Assembly: GCA_003560935.1 (NCBI GenBank)
Contig: PWJF01000153.1
Coordinates: forward strand, 1-5,911
From: Ignavibacteriales bacterium
GTDB taxonomy: Bacteria; Bacteroidota; Ignavibacteria; T3Sed10-11
DNA length: 5,911 bases
Reading direction: 5' to 3'
The position numbers were made by a program, and so were the translations under genes. Positions 1-4,445 of this stretch are shown piece after piece; within the stretch, counting starts at the first letter, position 1, and each line of letters begins with the position of its first letter. The notes below the pieces were generated by a model. It saw nothing but the letters and a program-made list of their open reading frames with translations, did not search any database and was not told where the DNA came from.

Positions 1-16
1 CCTCACACAATGGGAT

Positions 17-2080
17 TTATTTGACCAAAACCATTCTTCTTACTTCTACAAACCGATCTGACGGATTCTTAACTGGAATTGCCTCAAGCCGGTAGAAGAA
101 TACACCTGATTGGAGATTGATGGGAGTCCACTCAATTCTATGGAGCCCCGCATCCAATTGATTGTTAACCAGCGTCTCTACACGCTGACCGATTGTATTA
201 AAGATTTCGATCTTTACTGTGCTTTGAACCGGCAACTCAAACTGAATTGTAGTGCTGGGATTGAACGGATTCGGATAATTTTGCAACAAAACATATTTCT
301 CCGGCACGCTCCCACCGTCATCTACACCGGCAACAATATCGCCTTCTCCGCCTTCTTCCTCGTCAACTAACAGAGTTACTTCAACCGGCATGTAATACTC
401 AGGAGTTATCGGATCGTTACTTTTTATAAGAATATTGAAGTAATAAAGACCAGGCTCAAGAACTAATCCCGTACGATCGAATGTAACTTCTACATCGATA
501 AATTCACCTGAGGATACCGTGTCAGCTACCAAGCTAAAGGTAATCCAGGGCATTGCGGGATTAACAACAGCCCGTATATTAATGTTGCGGTCGATGCCAT
601 AATTAGGCTCGAGCTGATACCATGTGGTGGGTTCAGCACCAAATCCGATCCAGCCGCCTTTGCCAGCCACCATCGGTCCGTCATCGACTCCTGTCGGGAA
701 TGCCATGCTGTTCACCGTTACCGTATATCCTATCCGATACTCTGTACCCCAGTACAAATGGATGGGTGCGCTCAGTTCGTAAACGTTCCAAGCCCCGCCT
801 TGAAGATCATCTGATACCTCCGCCTGGTAGATAAGGGCGCCAGGATTATTGGCATCTCCACCTTCCCATATTTTTAGTTCAAAACTATCAATATAGGGAA
901 GATAATCGCCAACATAATACTCGATATGCAAGAGATCGCTTGTGTAATATTCACCCATTTCAGCGGCATTAAATCGAGAGGCAACTGTATAGGTCCCTGC
1001 ATCCATTAGTCCAATACGGGTACTATTATCACCGTCATGATGAACGGATGCGGTTTCCTCATTATTTTCCAGCAGGAATCCTTGCAGTGAGATGTCCCTG
1101 CTACCGCTTTGTGTCGGATTCGGATCTAATGCCAATAAGTCCGCCAATGGATCAGAAGATTGCACATCGATGCGAGTGTTATTTGCAAGAGCAATTTTGG
1201 CTGCGTCATTTTCTTCTTCTTCCGGAAATACCGCAACGCCGGTTCCCCGTGACGTCAGTTCAAATTCGAGTACGGTTAATCCCTCATTAAAAATAAACAT
1301 GGTATCGACAGCCGTCATGTCAACGCTTAAATCAACCTTTAAGGTATCGGGCGCTGCAGCGAGGAGGGGAATATCGCCCGGTATAACCATTACATCATCG
1401 ATTATCCAAATATGGGCGTCAGCACCCTGGTATACAAAAGCAATGTATATATCCAAGCCGGCATATTCGTCGAGCGGAAACATTCTTTGCGTCCAGAGAG
1501 CATCTCCATCGTCTATTTCAGCTATCTCGACGAAATCGCCGTCAGCCGGATCAGGGCTGCCGTCTGAAATCCAGAGACCGTTATATCCGTACCAATCGGC
1601 AAAATGAGTCCATTCATAAAATAAGAGAACATCTCCGGTATCCGCCTGAATTGCAGGTGTAACAAGCCAGCCATCCTGAAACGGTTCGTCCCACCAATGA
1701 GCTGCTGCAGCTTCTCCTGATCTGACTATTCCCGTATATCGAAACCATTCTTCGTCTCCAGCATAATTGTAAATCTCCCAACCTTCCGGCGGAAATTCTT
1801 CATCTTCAAATCCCTCGGAAAATTTCACAACATCAGTCGCCTGAGGTGTAAGGAAGTCACGCGAATGTGGTTTTGAATTGGTTGCAGCGATAAATTGATC
1901 AATTATGTGCTGTTCGGCTCCAGTTGGTTGGATCAACATGCCCCTCACATAATCCCGAATCACCTCCCGCTCCAATTGTGCATCTGTTTGGGCAAATGCA
2001 AACACGGTGAAACATAACAAAACAGGGATTATAATGAGGGTTGCACGGATATATGAAATTCCGTAATTACATTGTGTCAT
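17..2080 (-). CDS. Secreted choice-of-anchor J / T9SS type A sorting domain protein
   Basis: Predicted extracellular or surface-attached protein of 687 residues, exported by Sec and then by the type IX secretion system. Residues 1-30 form a signal peptide with likely cleavage after AFA. Residues about 84-235 match a choice-of-anchor J / cleaved-adhesin beta-sandwich (FSEGFEDEEFPPEGW at the start, DGWLVTPAI in the middle, IWIIDDVMV at the end). Residues 340-507 look like a second beta-sandwich often seen in T9SS cargo. Residues 510-572 are the C-terminal half of a BACON/Ig-like domain (SNDPITPEYYMPVEVTL). An acidic linker (571-590) leads to the type A sorting domain at 597-687, with LLQNYPNPFNPSTTI and a FVEVRRMVLVK ending. 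In this family the sorting domain is removed or processed during secretion. No protease, glycosidase or other catalytic domain is visible, so binding or adhesion is the best guess. The start is fixed by the signal peptide and a strong ribosome binding site. It is the last gene in the window; 16 bases follow its TAA stop. Confidence 0.93.
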   Translation of the reverse strand: MTQCNYGISYIRATLIIIPVLLCFTVFAFAQTDAQLEREVIRDYVRGMLIQPTGAEQHIIDQFIAATNSKPHSRDFLTPQATDVVKFSEGFEDEEFPPEGWEIYNYAGDEEWFRYTGIVRSGEAAAAHWWDEPFQDGWLVTPAIQADTGDVLLFYEWTHFADWYGYNGLWISDGSPDPADGDFVEIAEIDDGDALWTQRMFPLDEYAGLDIYIAFVYQGADAHIWIIDDVMVIPGDIPLLAAAPDTLKVDLSVDMTAVDTMFIFNEGLTVLEFELTSRGTGVAVFPEEEENDAAKIALANNTRIDVQSSDPLADLLALDPNPTQSGSRDISLQGFLLENNEETASVHHDGDNSTRIGLMDAGTYTVASRFNAAEMGEYYTSDLLHIEYYVGDYLPYIDSFELKIWEGGDANNPGALIYQAEVSDDLQGGAWNVYELSAPIHLYWGTEYRIGYTVTVNSMAFPTGVDDGPMVAGKGGWIGFGAEPTTWYQLEPNYGIDRNINIRAVVNPAMPWITFSLVADTVSSGEFIDVEVTFDRTGLVLEPGLYYFNILIKSNDPITPEYYMPVEVTLLVDEEEGGEGDIVAGVDDGGSVPEKYVLLQNYPNPFNPSTTIQFELPVQSTVKIEIFNTIGQRVETLVNNQLDAGLHRIEWTPINLQSGVFFYRLEAIPVKNPSDRFVEVRRMVLVK

Positions 2081-2085
2081 ATGAG

Positions 2086-2091
2086 ACCTCC
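2086..2091 (-). promoter_or_regulatory. Strong Shine-Dalgarno site of the T9SS cargo gene
   Basis: The minus strand reads GGAGGT five bases before the ATG at 2080, a full match to the anti-Shine-Dalgarno core at good spacing. This decides the start codon. The two other complete genes in the window lack such a clear site, so this gene may be translated more efficiently than they are. Confidence 0.8.
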
Positions 2092-2113
2092 GCTTAAGTT
2101 ATTTAGGTTTTTA

Positions 2114-2135
2114 CAACAATTGTATTTTATTGTTG
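2114..2135. repeat. Short inverted repeat in the leader of the T9SS cargo gene
   Basis: CAACAAT (2114-2120) and ATTGTTG (2129-2135) are perfect seven-base arms around an eight-base AT-rich spacer, 34 to 55 bases upstream of the start codon. It could be a protein-binding operator or a weak RNA hairpin in the 5' leader. The arms are AT-rich, so chance occurrence is quite possible. Confidence 0.3.
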
Positions 2136-2239
2136 CGTTGAGATTTTTAACAGGTAAGCTCAATATTTTTGTAATGGGATGCAAAACCTGCCTCGGAATG
2201 GATTAGATTTTGATAAAGGATATCACCGAAGCTTAAAAC

Positions 2240-2287
2240 TAACGACATTATAATAAACGACAGGAAGCATATTGCACTAAGTCGTTA
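2240..2287. repeat. AACGAC motif cluster (two direct, one inverted copy)
   Basis: TAACGAC at 2240-2246 is mirrored by GTCGTTA at 2281-2287, and a third copy, AAACGAC, sits at 2255-2261, 15 bases from the first. The outer copies extend as TAACGACATTA and (inverted) TAACGACTTA. The cluster surrounds the candidate minus-strand TATAAT at 2247-2252. This is consistent with a transcription factor operator, but no regulator gene is in the window. Confidence 0.3.
2247..2252 (-). promoter_or_regulatory. Candidate -10 element for the T9SS cargo gene
   Basis: The minus strand has a perfect TATAAT here, which would give a leader of roughly 160 bases before the ATG at 2080. No good -35 hexamer lies 16-18 bases upstream. 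The surrounding DNA is AT-rich, so a chance match is likely enough to keep confidence low. It sits between AACGAC motif copies that could be operator sites. Confidence 0.25.
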
Positions 2288-2517
2288 ATATTCCACTCAA
2301 TATATTAATAGATACATCGGATGAAGAAATTACCTATTCTTAAATTAATTTAATATTTAGAAAATATCTTAATATTTTGACATTAACTTAATTATCTATT
2401 AATAAGTTTGTTTCGTAATAATTTTTGATTTTATTAAAATATAAACTAAACTCACAGGGTATCAATATCTTGATAAAATCAATTAAAAAGGTCTTTTAAT
2501 AGTTTGTATATGTAACT

Positions 2518-2552
2518 ATTGACATAATTTACACATTTTTTAAAATGTCAAT
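2518..2552. repeat. Inverted repeat ATTGACAT / ATGTCAAT enclosing a promoter-like sequence
   Basis: ATTGACAT (2518-2525) and ATGTCAAT (2545-2552) are perfect eight-base arms 19 bases apart. A nested pair, ACATTTT (2533-2539) and AAAATGT (2542-2548), lies inside. On the plus strand TTGACA (2519-2524), 16 bases and TAAAAT (2541-2546) resemble a sigma70 promoter. Its transcript would run towards, and antisense to, the 3' end of the plug gene. It may equally be an operator or an AT-rich coincidence. Confidence 0.3.
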
Positions 2553-2668
2553 CATGCTTTTATTCACAGAAAAGACACGTGTACACACCTAAACATGAAT
2601 AACAACAATTCCGAAAAGAATTCAAACGGTAATACTATAAAATTCAGCGATGGGAAGTTAAGGTCGGT

Positions 2669-3538
2669 TTACAAGAAAACGAGCCAGGAGAATAAAAATG
2701 AAACACCAACGACCATTGATGTATATAATAGTTTTTTGTAGAATGAGAGCCCGGTAAATTGGGGTTGAGGGGTGGTTTCAATCAACAATACACCATCACG
2801 GCCCTCATAACCGTACATATCAGCTTCAATTCCACGGAGTACCGCTATCACATCGATTTCCTCCGTTTTTATCATAAAATTAAGTGCTATTGGACTTTTT
2901 CCGATCCGCATTCCATTTAAGATGACAAGAGGATTACTATAATGTCTTGGTCCGCGGAATGGATAACCGACATTACGACCGGGACCGCTATTTAAATCTA
3001 TATACAGATCCGGACCCACCTCCACAATATGAGCCCGGGGAGCCATCACTCTGAGAACATCGCTCAATCTTCGAGCCCCTGTTTTTTCAATATCTTCTCT
3101 CGTAAATACACGTCCACTGGGACCCACCCATAGATGAGCAGGTAGTGTAGGTTCAGCCACTACTTCGACTTCTTCGAGTATTATCGACTGTTCGGTTAAT
3201 CTTACATCGTATCTCAAAGTCTCACCAGGTTCGATATGACGTAGGTCCCGGACGTTTACATATGCGATATGAGAAAATTCTATAACTTGAATACCATGCT
3301 TTAAAGGACCTAAGGAGAACCGGCCATGATCATCTGTTATGGCGCCTATCCGTGTCCCCATAATGAACACATTCACATTTATGATGGGTTCGCCCGTTTG
3401 TTCATCGGTTACTGTGCCCGAAATAAAAGCGGGAGGGTCATCTCCGCCGGATACTGCGGGTGAGATCCCCAGTAAGCAAACCACTATAAGGATGATGAAT
3501 GTTCTCGCTCCATTATACATAACGCCGCTCGCATACAT
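2669..3538 (-). CDS. Barrel-less TonB-receptor plug protein with carboxypeptidase-like regulatory domain
   Basis: Envelope protein of 289 residues, exact function unknown. Residues about 11-30 are a Sec signal peptide (hydrophobic core FIILIVVCLLG, possible cleavage after AVS). Residues 37-118 form a carboxypeptidase D regulatory-like (CarboxypepD_reg) beta domain (ISGTVTDEQTGEPI, ITDDHGRFSL). LEEVEVVAE at 121-129 resembles the TonB box found at this position in SusC-like receptors. Residues 140-256 resemble the plug of TonB-dependent transporters: FTREDIEKTGARRLSDVLR, then NPLVILNGM, then EADMYGYEGRDGVLLIETT. The 600-plus-residue beta-barrel that normally follows is absent. After a short linker and KK the protein ends in about 20 hydrophobic residues (270-289), a possible membrane tail. 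Short regulatory-plus-plug proteins occur elsewhere in Gram-negative phyla (Gemmatimonadota, from memory). The start at 3538 is uncertain: an in-frame ATG at 3520 also leaves a signal peptide, and neither has a clear ribosome binding site. It lies 105 bases after the lipoprotein gene and may be cotranscribed with it. Confidence 0.85.
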   Translation of the reverse strand: MYASGVMYNGARTFIILIVVCLLGISPAVSGGDDPPAFISGTVTDEQTGEPIINVNVFIMGTRIGAITDDHGRFSLGPLKHGIQVIEFSHIAYVNVRDLRHIEPGETLRYDVRLTEQSIILEEVEVVAEPTLPAHLWVGPSGRVFTREDIEKTGARRLSDVLRVMAPRAHIVEVGPDLYIDLNSGPGRNVGYPFRGPRHYSNPLVILNGMRIGKSPIALNFMIKTEEIDVIAVLRGIEADMYGYEGRDGVLLIETTPQPQFTGLSFYKKLLYTSMVVGVSFLFSWLVFL

Positions 3539-3540
3539 AT

Positions 3541-3584
3541 CTGTTGTTATAGCTTCTGGTCTTATCTATTACTTTAAACAACAG
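3541..3584. repeat. Inverted repeat next to the plug gene start
   Basis: CTGTTGTT (3541-3548) and AACAACAG (3577-3584) are perfect eight-base arms with a 28-base spacer, ending two bases before the ATG at 3538. In the mRNA this would close a loop just upstream of the start codon. A competing pairing GGTCT/AGACC lies partly inside it. It could affect translation, or it could be chance. Confidence 0.3.
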
Positions 3585-3643
3585 ACCGGATTTAATCGTT
3601 CTTTCTTTAGAAAAAATTTCCTCACCCCACTTAAAACATATAG

Positions 3644-4345
3644 CTATACGCCTCCGACCGTAATTGTAAAGATATCAAAATGTTTCAAGAAATTCTCCTC
3701 AATCTGTTCTCTGTTCGCTGGATCGTTTGGATTTAATAGTTGATCTCTTTCGGCATTCAAGAACCATTGTTTCCAATTTCCCCTCAAACGGGCTTCAAGA
3801 TAGCCGTTATATTCGGGCATTTCTATTACTTCAAGAAAACCATACTTAACATTTTGTGATACTTTCGAGCGAAACCGGAATAGTTCATTATTATATAATC
3901 CCAATACAGCAACAGAATAAACGTCAATAATTTCTCCGGTTTCATGATCCCTTTCAACCAGATCAGGGTCTATTAAATCGACCTCAGCCGGCACCGGTCT
4001 AATGATCGAATAACCAATTCCTTCAAACCGGCCGGCTCCCAATTCACCCATGCCAACGGTGTTGTAATCGGCAAATCCAGCTATGAAAGAAACAAGCCGA
4101 AGTTCCGGCTCAAAGTGTTCATCTTCCATTCCTTGCTTCATCACACTAATGGTATCGATTAACATTTTATATCCCAATACACTTATCGTATCCTGTCCGA
4201 GAACGAAATCTTCGCCGATGTTTAAAAGCGTGTTTGTAAGCGAAAAAATATTGGGTTGTTCGATCGGATCTGTGGGACCTAAACAAGCAGCAAAAAAGAA
4301 GATGAATATTAGAATGACCAGCGGAATTAAGCGATTCCTTTTCAT
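3644..4345 (-). CDS. Hypothetical lipoprotein, probable beta-sandwich
   Basis: Predicted lipoprotein of 233 residues. The N-terminus (MKRNR, then a hydrophobic stretch) ends in a lipobox with Cys at residue 21 (FAAC), followed by LGPTDP, so the mature protein would be lipid-anchored in the envelope. No catalytic motif is recognised. The order of elements is a beta-rich front half with an aGxFEGIGYSIIRP strand (106-117), then YSVAVLGLYNNELFRFRS (143-160), then a tail with WKQWFLNAERDQLLNPNDP (191-209) and IEENFLKHFDIF (215-226). From memory this recalls FCB-group lipoproteins of unknown function with 'GxYNGxxFxF' and 'WF...LLxPxD..N..IExN' motifs. I cannot confirm a family name. ATG at 4345 is preferred over TTG at 4357 because it puts positive charges at the very start of the signal peptide; GAAAGG lies 14 bases upstream, a wide spacing. 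It starts about 40 bases past the terminator of the SusD-like gene and precedes the plug gene. Confidence 0.85.
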   Translation of the reverse strand: MKRNRLIPLVILIFIFFFAACLGPTDPIEQPNIFSLTNTLLNIGEDFVLGQDTISVLGYKMLIDTISVMKQGMEDEHFEPELRLVSFIAGFADYNTVGMGELGAGRFEGIGYSIIRPVPAEVDLIDPDLVERDHETGEIIDVYSVAVLGLYNNELFRFRSKVSQNVKYGFLEVIEMPEYNGYLEARLRGNWKQWFLNAERDQLLNPNDPANREQIEENFLKHFDIFTITVGGV

Positions 4346-4372
4346 TAAACACCACAAAACCTTTCATGATAT

Positions 4373-4403
4373 ATTATAAATATAAATAAAGCCGTTGGCT
4401 CAA
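4373..4403 (-). promoter_or_regulatory. Candidate promoter of the lipoprotein gene, overlapping the terminator
   Basis: On the minus strand, TTGAGC (4403-4398) and a perfect TATAAT (4378-4373) are 19 bases apart, so transcription would start about 20 bases before the ATG at 4345. The -35-like hexamer lies in the loop region of the upstream hairpin. The spacing is longer than ideal and the area is AT-rich. It is the only plausible promoter position between the terminator and this gene. Confidence 0.3.
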
Positions 4404-4419
4404 GTACCAACGGCTTTAT
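4386..4419 (-). terminator. Rho-independent terminator of the SusD-like gene
   Basis: Perfect 13-base inverted arms, 4386-4398 and 4407-4419, enclose an eight-base loop. The stem core is CCGTTGG/CCAACGG. On the minus strand the stem is followed by a T-rich run (TTATATTTATAATATAT). It begins 26 bases after the stop codon of the SusD-like gene, the usual place for an intrinsic terminator. It could also work weakly in the other direction, but no plus-strand gene needs it. Confidence 0.88.
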
Positions 4420-4445
4420 CACGTTTTAAATTAAGCGAAAAGAAA

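Larger units (their letters stand above)
2081..2668. other. AT-rich intergenic region without a convincing gene
   Basis: These 588 bases separate the plug-domain gene from the T9SS cargo gene. The middle (about 2300-2560) is far richer in A and T than the genes on either side. No tRNA, rRNA, known riboswitch core or substantial ORF was recognised. It contains short palindromes, for example TATCAATATCTTGATA at 2460-2475 and ACACGTGT at 2575-2582. It also has a nine-base direct repeat TTAATATTT (2350-2358 and 2369-2377), an AACGAC motif cluster (2240-2287) and sigma70-like promoter matches. It most likely holds the promoter and control region of the T9SS cargo gene, with a 3' untranslated part of the plug gene at its right end. 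No strong terminator is visible after the plug gene. Confidence 0.7.

Noticed and set aside
1092..1607. 171-codon plus-strand open frame, and a 134-codon one at 3339-3743
   Set aside because: Both are antisense to well-supported minus-strand genes (or bridge two of them), have low-complexity Ser-rich or otherwise meaningless translations, and show no domain, signal peptide or ribosome binding site.
2300..2570. AT-rich stretch as insertion sequence, CRISPR leader or attachment site
   Set aside because: There is no transposase, no terminal inverted repeat pair with target duplication, no regularly spaced repeats and no tRNA fragment. Low GC content of intergenic DNA is enough to explain it.
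2607..2622. Hairpin AATTC/GAATT as terminator of the plug gene
   Set aside because: The stem is only five AT-rich base pairs and the following T content is modest; too weak to call.
3473..3487. Lipobox in the plug protein signal peptide (LIVVC)
   Set aside because: Val directly before Cys does not fit the lipobox, which needs a small residue (Gly, Ala or Ser) there, and the hydrophobic core continues past the Cys. Ordinary signal peptidase I cleavage after AVS fits better.
4355..4357. TTG as start of the lipoprotein gene
   Set aside because: It adds MWCL before MKRNR, puts only two bases after the AAAGG stretch and weakens the signal peptide; ATG at 4345 is more natural.
4167..4367. 66-codon minus-strand frame starting MKGFVVFNEK
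   Set aside because: It overlaps the start of the lipoprotein gene in another frame. The lipoprotein frame has a signal peptide and lipobox; this one has no such features.
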